This document shows, in pieces, positions 16,276 to 24,654 of a stretch of 59,279 bases of DNA. This DNA is from Acidobacteriota bacterium. GTDB taxonomy: Bacteria; Acidobacteriota; Blastocatellia; Pyrinomonadales; Pyrinomonadaceae. Where the stretch lies: the NCBI GenBank assembly GCA_029781855.1, contig JAKOVX010000074.1:1-59279 (forward strand), written 5' to 3'. Position numbers and translations under genes: made by a program. The notes below the pieces were generated by a model. The model was not told where the DNA came from. It saw only the letters and a list, made by a program, of their open reading frames with translations, and searched no databases. Position 1 is the stretch's first letter, and every line of letters begins with the position of its first letter.

Positions 16276-17859
16276 TTATACAACACTTTTTGCCTGAAAA
16301 CTGATGGTCGCTGCGGATGAAATGTCGGCATTCATTCGCTGGATCGAATGAACCTTGAATTCATCCCTCTGTTCGGGAAAATCCGTCCGGTAATGCCCGC
16401 CGCGTGATTCCTCGCGCCAAAGCGCCGCCCTGGCGACAAGCTGCGCAAGCGTGACGAAGTTTCGTGACGACGTGCTCAGTTTTGCATCCGCGATCTGATC
16501 GAACTCGCGGATCGCACGTCTTAACGAATCGCGATCGCGCAATATGCCCACGCGTTCCCACATCACGCGTTTTATGCGTTTCCGGACTGCGGTGGCGATC
16601 TCAGCATTCGAAGTCTCAGCAATGCCGCGAGGCGATTCATCAGCACCGCCGGAGTCGATCTTAACGAAACGACTATCGTCGACGGCGGCCTCGCCGGCGC
16701 GGGCACCAAAAACGAGTCCCTCAAGCAGGGAATTGGATGCGAGCCGATTTGCTCCGTGCACGCCGGTACACGTGACCTCACCCGCGGCGTAAAGCCCCGG
16801 TACCGTGCTGCGTCCGTGCAGGTCCGTCCTGATGCCGCCCATGCAATAGTGCGACGCAGGCGAGACCGGAAGCGGGTCGCTCGCGATATCGAGGTCATAG
16901 AATTTACAAGTCTCGTATATTTTCGGGAAGCGATGCTTTAGGAAAGCCCCGTCAAGTGCCGTCATATCGAGCAAGACGTGGCGCGTACCCGTACGCCGCA
17001 TTTCGGCGACGATCGAGCGGGCGACGATGTCACGCGGGGCCAATTCGGCCCGCTCGTCGTATCGAGGCATGAACCGCTCGCCGAATTTGTTCCGAAGGAT
17101 GCCGCCCTCGCCACGCATTGCTTCGCTCAGGAGGAAGCGCGGTGCGTTCTTGAGGCTCAGCGCGGTCGGATGGAATTGGATAAACTCCATATCCGCCATA
17201 TCGGCGCCGGCGAAATACGCCATCGCCATCCCGTCTCCGGTCGCGACCGCCGGATTTGTCGTATGTAGGAAGAGCTGCCCGGCACCGCCCGTGCACATTA
17301 TTACGCCCTTAGCCCGTATCTCACGAGGTGCACGAAGGATCGGGTCGAGGAATTTGACGCCCGTGCAGCGACCGTTTTCGACGATCAGTCCTTCGGTGTA
17401 GGCGAATGGGACAATGTTTATCGAACGCTCGGTTCCGGCCTTGGCGATGAGCGATCGGACGAGTTCTGCACCGGTCGAATCACCGTTCGCGTGAATGATG
17501 CGCCTACGCGAATGAGCTGCTTCCTGTGTAAAGATCAGCTTACCGCCGTCGCTGTCAAATTCGGCTCCCCATTCGATCAATTCCTTGATGCAGCGTGTGC
17601 CTTCGGTTACAAGCGTTTCGACCGCCTCGACGTCGCACAGTCCCGCACCGGCGATGAGCGTGTCGTCTTCGTGAAGTTCGGGATTATCGTCTTCGGCGAG
17701 GACGACCGCGACTCCGCCCTGGGCATATTCGGTGTTGGATTCGCTCGCCTTGTCCTTGGTCAGGACGGTCACTCTCGCACCTTTTTCGGCCATTCCGATA
17801 GACGCCCGAAGACCGGCGACGCCGCTGCCGATAACGATGAAATCCGTTTCCGATGACAT
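16276..17859 (-). CDS. nadB: L-aspartate oxidase NadB
   Basis: The 527-residue flavoprotein has the N-terminal FAD motif DFIVIGSGVAGLRASIGMAE, the AQGGVAVVL segment, EFIQFHPTAL and LLSEAMRGEGGILRN, and the C-terminal helical domain of the fumarate reductase/aspartate oxidase family. SHYCMGGIRTDLHGRSTVPG and CTGVHGANRLASNSLLEG fit NadB. It oxidises L-aspartate to iminoaspartate, the first step of bacterial NAD synthesis to quinolinate. NadA and NadC are not in the window. Its presence together with ACMSD suggests that NAD is made from aspartate while the kynurenine genes serve catabolism. Confidence 0.93.
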   Translation of the reverse strand: MSSETDFIVIGSGVAGLRASIGMAEKGARVTVLTKDKASESNTEYAQGGVAVVLAEDDNPELHEDDTLIAGAGLCDVEAVETLVTEGTRCIKELIEWGAEFDSDGGKLIFTQEAAHSRRRIIHANGDSTGAELVRSLIAKAGTERSINIVPFAYTEGLIVENGRCTGVKFLDPILRAPREIRAKGVIMCTGGAGQLFLHTTNPAVATGDGMAMAYFAGADMADMEFIQFHPTALSLKNAPRFLLSEAMRGEGGILRNKFGERFMPRYDERAELAPRDIVARSIVAEMRRTGTRHVLLDMTALDGAFLKHRFPKIYETCKFYDLDIASDPLPVSPASHYCMGGIRTDLHGRSTVPGLYAAGEVTCTGVHGANRLASNSLLEGLVFGARAGEAAVDDSRFVKIDSGGADESPRGIAETSNAEIATAVRKRIKRVMWERVGILRDRDSLRRAIREFDQIADAKLSTSSRNFVTLAQLVARAALWREESRGGHYRTDFPEQRDEFKVHSIQRMNADISSAATISFQAKSVV

Positions 17860-17957
17860 TATGAAAAATGTAGCAAATTACACGGTCGGTTGCGAATAAC
17901 GAAAAATGCCTGCCCATAGAAATGAGCAGGCAATGTAAATCGCTATCTGAGTTCGAT

Positions 17958-18335
17958 CTAGCCCGGGATCTTCAATTCCTGTCCGGGATGGATCAGATCC
18001 GGGTCACTGATAATATCTCTGTTCGCTTCGTAGATCGCGTTCCAGGAGATACCGTACTTCGCCCCGATCTTGCTCAGGTTGTCGCCCGGTTCGACGGTGT
18101 AAGTTCCGCCGCCACCGCCAGCATCGCCGGCCCCGGTCGTTACGTTGAGGACCAGGTCGCCCGACTGATAGTCAGGATCGATCCGCGCATACTCGTCCCA
18201 CAAAGCCTGCTTTGCTTCGTCGCTGGGAGCGGTCGCATTGATGTGCAGCACACCGTCGCCTTCGCTCAACTCATAGGTCGTGCCATTTGAATTGGCGAGT
18301 TCCAATAGAGATTGATACTTTTCTTGTAATGACAT
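17958..18335 (-). CDS. LysM-domain protein
   Basis: The 125-residue protein has a variable N-terminal half and a C-terminal LysM domain, YTVEPGDNLSKIGAKYGISW to HPGQELKIP. A glycine-rich linker joins them. The N-terminal half (about residues 1-65) resembles a degenerate BON-like fold in its spacing but I cannot confirm this. No signal peptide is visible, so it is probably cytoplasmic or exported unusually, as with E. coli Kbp (YgaU), a BON-LysM potassium-binding protein. A GGAGGA site lies 6 bases before the ATG. The BON lipoprotein gene ends 18 bases upstream on the same strand, giving a likely two-gene operon. Confidence 0.88.
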   Translation of the reverse strand: MSLQEKYQSLLELANSNGTTYELSEGDGVLHINATAPSDEAKQALWDEYARIDPDYQSGDLVLNVTTGAGDAGGGGGTYTVEPGDNLSKIGAKYGISWNAIYEANRDIISDPDLIHPGQELKIPG

Positions 18336-18353
18336 AATTCCTCCAGATTTGGC

Positions 18354-18830
18354 CTATTTGTTGAGATTGTTGATAACCTTTTTCGGTTTTGATTCGTTGG
18401 CGACCATCATGACCTCGGCAACCTTAGCCTTATCAACTGTGCCGCTCAACGTGACTTCGCCGTCTTTAACAACGACCGTAACGCCACTGATGTTCTTCTT
18501 CTTGAGGCCTTCGTTGATCGTGCCCTCGAGCATTTTGTCAGGTGACGGCGGTTCAGGTGTCGGCAGCGGTTTGGTTGTGCAGTTGTTGGTGACCGATTTG
18601 ATGCCCTCGACGCCCTTTACCGAGGCCTCGGCTTTGGTCTTGACCGTGATGTCCGCGACTTCGCCGGTCAGCGTGGCGACGCCATCCTTTACGACAACGG
18701 TTACGCCCGTTACCTTATCAGCGGCTAATTTATCCGTGGCCGCCTTTTGCAGGTCGGCATCGCTCTTGCCGCAGGCGCTCATGAATAAAGCAACGGCCAG
18801 CATTAGAACTGTAAAAAATTTCACTCTCAT
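18354..18830 (-). CDS. Double-BON-domain lipoprotein
   Basis: The 158-residue protein starts with a lipoprotein signal (LMLAVALFMSACGKS, lipid cysteine at about residue 20). Two BON domains follow: GVTVVVKDGVATLTGEVAD and GVTVVVKDGEVTLSGTVDK are the same beta-alpha core repeated, and a proline-rich linker (PLPTPEPPSP) separates them. BON domains bind membranes or small ligands. A GGAGGA element lies 5 bases before the ATG. The LysM gene follows directly, so the BON and LysM functions that are fused in Kbp/YgaU-type proteins appear here as neighbours, with the BON part placed in the envelope. Confidence 0.9.
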   Translation of the reverse strand: MRVKFFTVLMLAVALFMSACGKSDADLQKAATDKLAADKVTGVTVVVKDGVATLTGEVADITVKTKAEASVKGVEGIKSVTNNCTTKPLPTPEPPSPDKMLEGTINEGLKKKNISGVTVVVKDGEVTLSGTVDKAKVAEVMMVANESKPKKVINNLNK

Positions 18831-19003
18831 TTTTCCTCCAGAAAAAGATGTCTGATATCTATGTCCCGATTACCGTAAAAATTCGTCGAATCCAAACGGC
18901 AGATCCTAAAAATGGCGTTGGTTCAATCCAAAACACACCTTGTTTTTTAGTACACTCAGTTTGATTCAAATGGAGAAAATATTCAACAGCCAAGAGCGGT
19001 AAT

Positions 19004-19519
19004 TTAGCCGAATATTTCTTCCATGATCTGTTTGGCGACCTCGTAAGACGTTTGTCCGGGCCGGATAATGAAGTGCCAATCAGCGAGGCAATATACCTTT
19101 TGCCGCTCCTCAAATAGTGTTATCGCCTTTTGTTTTTCACGTGCCAGCGGGCGGTCTTTTCGGGAAAAGGTGATATTGAGCCAGCAGTGCTCGAACGTTG
19201 CCTCGAGCCAGACGCTAGTGTAACCGCTCGATTTGAGCATTTCGCGATTTTCCGGCATGGTCCAGGCACCGCCTCCGAGCGACAGCACCCGCGTGTCGGT
19301 ATCGTTCAGGATACGGCCCAGGTTCGTAGTTTCGATCTCGCGAAAGGCACTTTCGCCCTTGCTGTCAACGATCTGTGCGATCGACATTTTCTCGTTTTCT
19401 TCGATGACGTGATCGAGATCGACGCTCCGCGTCCGGATCATGTGCGCAACGTGTCGCGCCACGCTGGATTTCCCAACGCCCATAAATCCGGTCAAAACGA
19501 TGCGTTTTTCTTTGTTCAT
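19004..19519 (-). CDS. aroK: Shikimate kinase
   Basis: The 171-residue P-loop kinase has the Walker A motif LTGFMGVGKSSVARHVA, the DLDHVIEE acidic shikimate/metal-binding motif, FREIETTNLGRIL and the glycine-rich LSLGGGAWTMPENR. It phosphorylates shikimate with ATP. The lid region (SRKDRPLAREKQ) contains the expected RPL triad. The start is 6 bases from the stop of aroA on the same strand, so aroA-aroK form an operon; EPSP synthase uses the kinase product directly. Nothing unusual in length. Confidence 0.93.
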   Translation of the reverse strand: MNKEKRIVLTGFMGVGKSSVARHVAHMIRTRSVDLDHVIEENEKMSIAQIVDSKGESAFREIETTNLGRILNDTDTRVLSLGGGAWTMPENREMLKSSGYTSVWLEATFEHCWLNITFSRKDRPLAREKQKAITLFEERQKVYCLADWHFIIRPGQTSYEVAKQIMEEIFG

Positions 19520-19525
19520 TAGGCC

Positions 19526-20824
19526 CTAACTTGCCGAAACCGCAGACTGAAGCGTGTCGAAAAAGCCCGGAAACGAGACATCGACACATTCTGCCCCGAT
19601 GATCTCGGTTTCGCCTTCGGCAAGCAGTCCGGCGACGGCGAAGGCCATCGCTATTCGATGGTCGTCGAACGAGTCGACCCGTGCTCCCGTCAATTTAGAC
19701 CTTGAGACCCGGAATCCATCGGGAAACTCTTCGATCTCGGCACCCATCCGCCGCAAATTGTCCACGACCGATCTTATGCGGTCCGATTCCTTGACGCGGA
19801 GCTCTGCGGCATCGCGTATTTCGAGGCCGGCTTCGAGCTGAGTGCCGAGGATGGCGAGGATCGGGATCTCGTCGATGAGATTTGCAATTATCCCGCCGCG
19901 CACAATGTTCGCATCCGAACCAAGTGGCCCTCTCCGGCCGCGGACGGTCAGATCGCCGACCAGTTCATTACAAACCTCGCGCTCATTCAAGATCGCCAGG
20001 TCGACACCTAGATCGATGAGAACGTCGATGACGCCCGTGCGGGTCGGGTTGAGCCCGACGTTCACGAGTTTCAGATCGGAACCCGAAAGACTCGCCGCCG
20101 CAACCAAAAAGAATGCCGCCGCCGAAATGTCGCACGGCACCGAAAGATCGCGTGCAGCGAGGGTCTGTCCGCCATTGATCGAGATAGCTCCGTTTTCCGA
20201 CTCAACCACGGCGCCGAACCACTTCAACATTCTCTCTGTATGATCGCGGGTTGGGGTCGGTTCATGAACAACAGTCGTGCCTTCAGCATGAAGTCCGGCA
20301 AGCAAAATACACGATTTGATCTGCGCGGACGCGATCGACAGAGTGTGTTCGAAGCCCTTTAATCCTGGATTTCCGTGAATCCGGAGCGGAGCGTGTCCGT
20401 CGTCCGCGTCGATCGTTCCTCCCATTGCAACCATCGGCCCGATCACGCGTCTCATCGGCCGTTTCGAAAGTGAAGCGTCCCCAACAAGTGTCGACTCGAA
20501 CCGTTGGCCGGCGAGGATCCCGGTGATAAGGCGCATGGTCGTACCGCTATTCCCGCAGTCGAGCGGTACCGAAGGGGCACGGAATCCACGAATTCCGGTA
20601 CCTTCGATCCGGACAACCGCTCCCGCGCGTTCGAACTTAACGCCCAATTCGGCAAGACACGATAGTGTCGAAGAGCAATCAGCGCTTGCCGCATAATTAT
20701 CGATCGTCGTCGTTCCTACGGCTAACGACGAGATCATTGCCGACCGGTGAGAGATCGACTTGTCACCGGGTAATTTGAGTGTGCCGCGAAGCTCGGCGGC
20801 GGGTTTGATCAGCATTTGCCTCAT
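19526..20824 (-). CDS. aroA: 3-phosphoshikimate 1-carboxyvinyltransferase (EPSP synthase)
   Basis: The 432-residue product has LPGDKSISHRSAMISSLA near the N-terminus, LDCGNSGTTMRLITGILA, and RVKESDRIRSVVDNLRRMG and SFDDHRIAMAFAVAGLLA near the C-terminus, all diagnostic of EPSP synthase. It condenses shikimate-3-phosphate with phosphoenolpyruvate on the way to chorismate. The ATG at 20824 or the in-frame ATG at 20815 is the likely start. A much longer frame upstream (to 21319) is only the antisense of the RsbW-like gene. The start is 34 bases from the divergent RsbW-like gene, and a palindrome lies between them. Confidence 0.93.
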   Translation of the reverse strand: MRQMLIKPAAELRGTLKLPGDKSISHRSAMISSLAVGTTTIDNYAASADCSSTLSCLAELGVKFERAGAVVRIEGTGIRGFRAPSVPLDCGNSGTTMRLITGILAGQRFESTLVGDASLSKRPMRRVIGPMVAMGGTIDADDGHAPLRIHGNPGLKGFEHTLSIASAQIKSCILLAGLHAEGTTVVHEPTPTRDHTERMLKWFGAVVESENGAISINGGQTLAARDLSVPCDISAAAFFLVAAASLSGSDLKLVNVGLNPTRTGVIDVLIDLGVDLAILNEREVCNELVGDLTVRGRRGPLGSDANIVRGGIIANLIDEIPILAILGTQLEAGLEIRDAAELRVKESDRIRSVVDNLRRMGAEIEEFPDGFRVSRSKLTGARVDSFDDHRIAMAFAVAGLLAEGETEIIGAECVDVSFPGFFDTLQSAVSAS

Positions 20825-20850
20825 TTTAGCTCGATTGGGCGGCGTTTGTC

Positions 20851-20870
20851 TTGACAGAATGTACATTCTG
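20851..20870. promoter_or_regulatory. 16-bp perfect palindrome overlapping a TTGACA -35 box
   Basis: CAGAATGTACATTCTG (20855-20870) is a perfect inverted repeat. Its first two bases are the end of a consensus -35 hexamer, TTGACA (20851-20856); TAACGT at 20875 lies 18 bases after it and TACAAT at 20880 lies 23 bases after it, so the -10 element is uncertain. The site lies between the divergent starts of aroA and the RsbW-like gene and looks like an operator. The core GAAT-GTAC-ATTC resembles no operator I can name with confidence. Confidence 0.55.
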
Positions 20871-21305
20871 CCTTTAACGTACAATGCAGACACTGTGCCG
20901 GAAACTAAGGAATTAAAACTTCCAAGCCGTATTGAGTCGGTTGATGAGGCCGCGGCAAACGCTGAGGCATTCGCTCGCTCATTAGGGCTGACTGAAGACG
21001 CAATATATGCGATCGATCTCGCCGTACGCGAGTCGGTGGCCAATGCGGTAAAGCACGGAAACAAATTTGACGAGACGAAACGGGTCGAGGTCAAACTGGC
21101 TGAAACAGGGAGCGGTTTTGAGATCTGTGTTCGGGATTTTGGCTCCGGCTTCTCAGTTGATGACATTCCGGACCCGACCGATCGCGAGAATCTGCTAAAG
21201 GCCAACGGGCGGGGCATCTTGTTCATGAGGTCATTCATGGACGAGGTTGATTGGGCCCATCCCGAAGGCGGCGGACTGCTCGTCAAAATGCTCAAGCGGA
21301 GATGA
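20859..21305 (+). CDS. RsbW-type anti-sigma factor / serine kinase (HATPase domain)
   Basis: The protein is a small GHKL ATPase. It has the N-box AVRESVANAVKHGNKFDE, the G1 box RDFGSGFSVDDIPDP and the G2 region NGRGILFMRSFMDEV. Such proteins bind a sigma factor and phosphorylate a STAS antagonist, releasing sigma only when the antagonist is dephosphorylated. A STAS gene lies 85 bases downstream. The ATG at 20859 is given as start, but it falls inside the palindrome at 20855-20870. The GTG at 20895 would give a 136-residue protein of typical length downstream of the predicted promoter, and may be the true start. No sigma factor or PP2C phosphatase is adjacent. Confidence 0.85.
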   Translation: MYILPLTYNADTVPETKELKLPSRIESVDEAAANAEAFARSLGLTEDAIYAIDLAVRESVANAVKHGNKFDETKRVEVKLAETGSGFEICVRDFGSGFSVDDIPDPTDRENLLKANGRGILFMRSFMDEVDWAHPEGGGLLVKMLKRR

Positions 21306-21319
21306 ACTTTTGTTTTCAT

Positions 21320-21350
21320 TTGGACTTTTCTATCAGGGTTAGTCTAAAAT
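21320..21350 (+). promoter_or_regulatory. Possible sigma-70-type promoter for the STAS gene
   Basis: TTGGAC (21320-21325) and TAAAAT (21345-21350) are separated by 19 bases, and the STAS start codon follows 40 bases later with a GAGGAG site before it. The spacing is slightly long, so this is tentative. Confidence 0.35.
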
Positions 21351-21390
21351 CTGCTTTCAATCTTATTTATTAAACTTTGAGGAGAAAAAA

Positions 21391-21738
21391 ATGGCTGACA
21401 TCACTATTACTGAACGCCAGGCGGGCGACGTCACGATCTTAGACCTGGTCGGAAAGGTTACGATCGGCGAAGGAAGCGTTGCGCTTCGAAGCACGATCCG
21501 ACGCGTACTTGGCGAAGGCAAAACTAAATTGATCTTGAATTTGGGCCAGGTTGGATATATCGATTCGAGTGGTATCGGCGAACTCGTGTCAAGCTTTACC
21601 GCTGTCAATAAGGAAGGCGGAACGCTGAAGCTCTTGAATCTGACGGAGAAGATCCAGGATCTGCTCGCTATCACGAAGCTTCTCACGGTTTTTGACGTTT
21701 ATGAAGATGAAGCATCGGCACTTGCCAGCTTCAATTAA
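21391..21738 (+). CDS. STAS-domain anti-sigma factor antagonist (RsbV/SpoIIAA-like)
   Basis: The 115-residue protein is a single STAS domain. It has [17 protein letters not shown] at the N-terminus and the phospho-acceptor motif [12 protein letters not shown], where the serine pair after Asp is the expected phosphorylation site. RsbV-like proteins bind an RsbW-like kinase and free its sigma factor. The RsbW-like gene ends 85 bases upstream, so the pair forms a partner-switch module. TTGAGGAGAAAAAA precedes the ATG, giving a very strong ribosome site. A terminator hairpin follows about 20 bases after the stop. Confidence 0.93.
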   Translation: MADITITERQAGDVTILDLVGKVTIGEGSVALRSTIRRVLGEGKTKLILNLGQVGYIDSSGIGELVSSFTAVNKEGGTLKLLNLTEKIQDLLAITKLLTVFDVYEDEASALASFN

Positions 21739-21760
21739 CGACCGAGCAGATCGATAGTTT

Positions 21761-21806
21761 AGAAAGGGTAGAGGGTGAGAAGTTCTCCTTTACCCTTTCT
21801 TTCGTT
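21761..21806 (+). terminator. Intrinsic terminator after the STAS gene
   Basis: AGAAAGGGTA (21761-21770) pairs perfectly with TACCCTTTCT (21791-21800), with a further short GAGAA/TTCTC stem inside, and TTCGTTT follows. It ends the anti-sigma/STAS unit. Confidence 0.7.
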
Positions 21807-21906
21807 TGCAGGTAGAATGCATCTATCGGGCCTCATCTATCATCTCTATGAGGTAGCTAAATTACTCGTTGGCCGATCTGCCGACTGGCCCTGAATTATT
21901 CAATCA

Positions 21907-23703
21907 ATGCGAAAGATACTGTTATTCATTATCCTAACTTTCCTGCCGGTTGCCATCATGGCACAGGGCCAGAACCAGAGTCAGGTCTTTGACCTGTCGA
22001 ATTACGGTGTCAAGATCGACGCCGAAAAACGCGTGATCATAGTGCTGGCGGCCCTTGAGATGGCCGAGACCAGGAACGCCTCCGGAGAGAACGTAAAGCT
22101 CATCAACACGCCGCTGTCCGAAAGTGGACAGGCATTTCGCGAGCAATTGATCAAGGACAACGCCGGATTGAATGAAGACCTGCGATCGCGGATATCGGCA
22201 TTCGTGATCCAATACAAAAAGCGTCACCCGAAATCCTCGGACGCAGAGCTCGTATCGCCATTTATTTCAATAGCATATGCCTTATCCCCGCCGCCTGAGA
22301 TGTTCGATCCATCGTTTACCGGTGACCTGCCGGGCGATCTGTTGGACGTTTTGGATTTTGCGCCGCTGGCGCGTGAATTTTACCGCCGCTCCGGCATCAG
22401 TGCCCGGCTTGACGATTACGTAAAACTCTACCGGACGGCATCTGACGTCGTTCTGCGGCCTTCGGCCCGCGACATGGTCAGCGAGCTGCTCGATTACATG
22501 CACACGAAGCCCGAGATCTATTATGTGGAAAAGATCAAGGTCGAGACGCAAAAGAGCAAGAGCAAATCGACAGTGTTGAGCAAGATCGAGACCCGCGAGC
22601 GTGAACGCCGGTTCGTTATCGTGCCTGAAATGTTGGCACCCGTCGGAACCGTCAATTTCCTTAATATCAAAGACGATTATTACGTCGTTGTCCCGCCGAA
22701 CAGGGACCTTAGCTATTCTGACGTCCGCCGCGGGTTTATTCGTTTTGTCGTCGATCCGCTTATCTTAAAGAATGCAAAAGAGGTTACCGCTATCAAGGAC
22801 GCGGTTAAACCGTTACTGGATGAAAGGCGAAAAAGCGACCCGAGCGTGTCTCCGGACGTGTTTCTAACTGTGTCGCGTTCGCTCGTCGCTGCAATTGATG
22901 CCCGCGAAATTGAATACTCGAAATCCAGGATCGCCACACAACAGGCCCGAAATAAGATCGCAACGCTCAAGACCGACGCCGAGAAACGTGCGGTCTCGCT
23001 GCAGCTTGAAAAATATCTCCGGACGCTCTCCGATGACACGGCATTGCAGTTATCGGAAGCTTATGAACGCGGGGCTGTGCTGGCGTTCTACTTCGCCGAC
23101 GAGCTTAAGGGCACGGAAGATTCAGGCTTCGACATTGCGGCATCGGTCCGCGAAATGATCGCGACGTTTGATGCCGCTAAAGAGGGCGATCGTCTTGCCC
23201 AAAATGCTGAGGCTGCCAAACGGGCACTGGTGGCACGCGAGGAGCGGAAAAACCGGCCCGTTACCGAGGAATCGGTCGCGGACAACCCTGTAACCGTTCG
23301 CCTACTCGATATCCAAAAAACGATCGAAGCGAAGAACTACGACAAGGCAGGCACCGATCTCAGGACTCTTTTGAACGAAAATCCCAACGATCCGAGGATC
23401 TACTACAATCTCGGGCGCGTCGCTAGTCTTTCAGCGGAGGGTGTGACCGATCCCGACGAACAGGCCGAAAAGCTCAGAGAGGCGAAGATCGCGTACAGCA
23501 ATGCCATCAAGGTCTCCACGAAAGATACGGATAAGGCACTGCTCTCGCTGACTTATGTCGCACTTGCCCGTATTTTCGAATTCTTTAACGATAAAGGAAC
23601 GGCGATCCAGCTTTACGACCGCGGAATACAGATCGGCGAGGTTACCGGTGGTGCCTTTAACGATGCGGTTGCCGGTAAGCAGAATCTGCTCCAGAAACCC
23701 TAA
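21907..23703 (+). CDS. Secreted protein with C-terminal TPR-like region, unknown function
   Basis: The 598-residue protein has a signal peptide (MRKILLFIILTFLPVAIMAQ, cleavage after MAQ likely). The middle (about residues 30-430) matches no family I recognise and is mostly helical and charged, with alternating Arg, Lys and Glu. The last 130 residues show TPR-like helical repeats, including DKAGTDLRTLLNENPNDPRI followed by YYNLGRVASL and later KALLSLTYVALARIFEFFND. It is therefore probably a periplasmic scaffold or lipid/envelope-associated factor. The start ATG at 21907 lacks a strong Shine-Dalgarno site. Era follows 48 bases downstream but the two are probably unrelated functionally. Confidence 0.75.
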   Translation: MRKILLFIILTFLPVAIMAQGQNQSQVFDLSNYGVKIDAEKRVIIVLAALEMAETRNASGENVKLINTPLSESGQAFREQLIKDNAGLNEDLRSRISAFVIQYKKRHPKSSDAELVSPFISIAYALSPPPEMFDPSFTGDLPGDLLDVLDFAPLAREFYRRSGISARLDDYVKLYRTASDVVLRPSARDMVSELLDYMHTKPEIYYVEKIKVETQKSKSKSTVLSKIETRERERRFVIVPEMLAPVGTVNFLNIKDDYYVVVPPNRDLSYSDVRRGFIRFVVDPLILKNAKEVTAIKDAVKPLLDERRKSDPSVSPDVFLTVSRSLVAAIDAREIEYSKSRIATQQARNKIATLKTDAEKRAVSLQLEKYLRTLSDDTALQLSEAYERGAVLAFYFADELKGTEDSGFDIAASVREMIATFDAAKEGDRLAQNAEAAKRALVAREERKNRPVTEESVADNPVTVRLLDIQKTIEAKNYDKAGTDLRTLLNENPNDPRIYYNLGRVASLSAEGVTDPDEQAEKLREAKIAYSNAIKVSTKDTDKALLSLTYVALARIFEFFNDKGTAIQLYDRGIQIGEVTGGAFNDAVAGKQNLLQKP

Positions 23704-23751
23704 GGGCTGCCGATATTTGATTGTCCAACCAAATCTGCTAACGTCTATCCG

Positions 23752-24654
23752 ATGAGCAAAATGCCCTTTCGCAGCGGTTACGCCGCTTTTGTCGGCCGTC
23801 CGAATGCCGGAAAATCGACTCTGCTGAACCGCCTCGTCGGTGAAAAGATCGCCGCCGTCTCGAACAAGCCGCAGACCACGCGACACCGAATTCAGGGGAT
23901 CGTGACGCGCGATGACGGCCAGATCGTTTTCGTCGACACTCCGGGCGTTCACAAACCCGGTTACCTGCTGAATCGCCGGATGATGTCTGCCGTGCACGAT
24001 GCGATAATGTCGGTCGACCTGCTCGTACTTATGCGTGACGCGAGCGTCTCGACCGGCAATGGCGACCGCTTCGTCCTCGACCTCGTCAAAAAGGCCGAAA
24101 AGCCGACGATCCTCGTCCTCAACAAGATCGACAAGGTAAAAGACAAGAAAGCTCTGCTGCCGCTGATCGAAAGTTACGCTTCCGAGTACGAATTTGCCGA
24201 GATCGTTCCTGTTTCGGCGCTTCGCGGCGAGGCTGTCGATAACCTTCTTGACCAGATCGTCAAACATCTACCTGAGGGCGAAGCTCTGTTTGGCGAAGAC
24301 GAGATGACCGATCAGCCGGTTCGAAGCCTCGTCGCCGAGATGGTCCGCGAGAAGATACTTGCGACGACCGGCGAGGAGATCCCGTACGTGACGGCGGTCG
24401 TAACGGAAGTTTTCGACGAGACGGACCCGGAAATGCTGAAAATATTCTGCGCGATCTACGTCGAACGGCCATCGCAAAAGAGCATCATTATCGGCAAACA
24501 AGGAGCACGGATCAAGGACATCGGCACCAAGGCCCGCGTCGATATCGAAAACCTCGTCGGTAAACACGTATTCCTCAAGCTCTTCGTCAAGGTCGTCGAA
24601 GACTGGCGCAACCTCGAAGGGCGTCTCGACGAGATCGGCATTCGCGATCGATGA
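23752..24654 (+). CDS. era: GTPase Era
   Basis: The 300-residue protein has the G1 motif GRPNAGKSTLLNR, PQTTRHRIQGI (switch I), DTPGVHKPG (G3), LNKIDKV (G4) and VSALRGEAVD (G5). A C-terminal KH domain contains the RNA-binding loop IIGKQGARIKDIG. Era binds the 3' end of 16S rRNA and is needed for 30S assembly. The stop overlaps the start of prmA (ATGA at 24651), so the two are translationally coupled; both act on the ribosome. Start ATG at 23752; an alternative ATG lies three codons in. Confidence 0.96.
   Translation: MSKMPFRSGYAAFVGRPNAGKSTLLNRLVGEKIAAVSNKPQTTRHRIQGIVTRDDGQIVFVDTPGVHKPGYLLNRRMMSAVHDAIMSVDLLVLMRDASVSTGNGDRFVLDLVKKAEKPTILVLNKIDKVKDKKALLPLIESYASEYEFAEIVPVSALRGEAVDNLLDQIVKHLPEGEALFGEDEMTDQPVRSLVAEMVREKILATTGEEIPYVTAVVTEVFDETDPEMLKIFCAIYVERPSQKSIIIGKQGARIKDIGTKARVDIENLVGKHVFLKLFVKVVEDWRNLEGRLDEIGIRDR

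Noticed and set aside
20825..21319. N-terminal extension of aroA
   Set aside because: The extra residues are the antisense of the RsbW-like gene and are absent from the EPSP synthase family.
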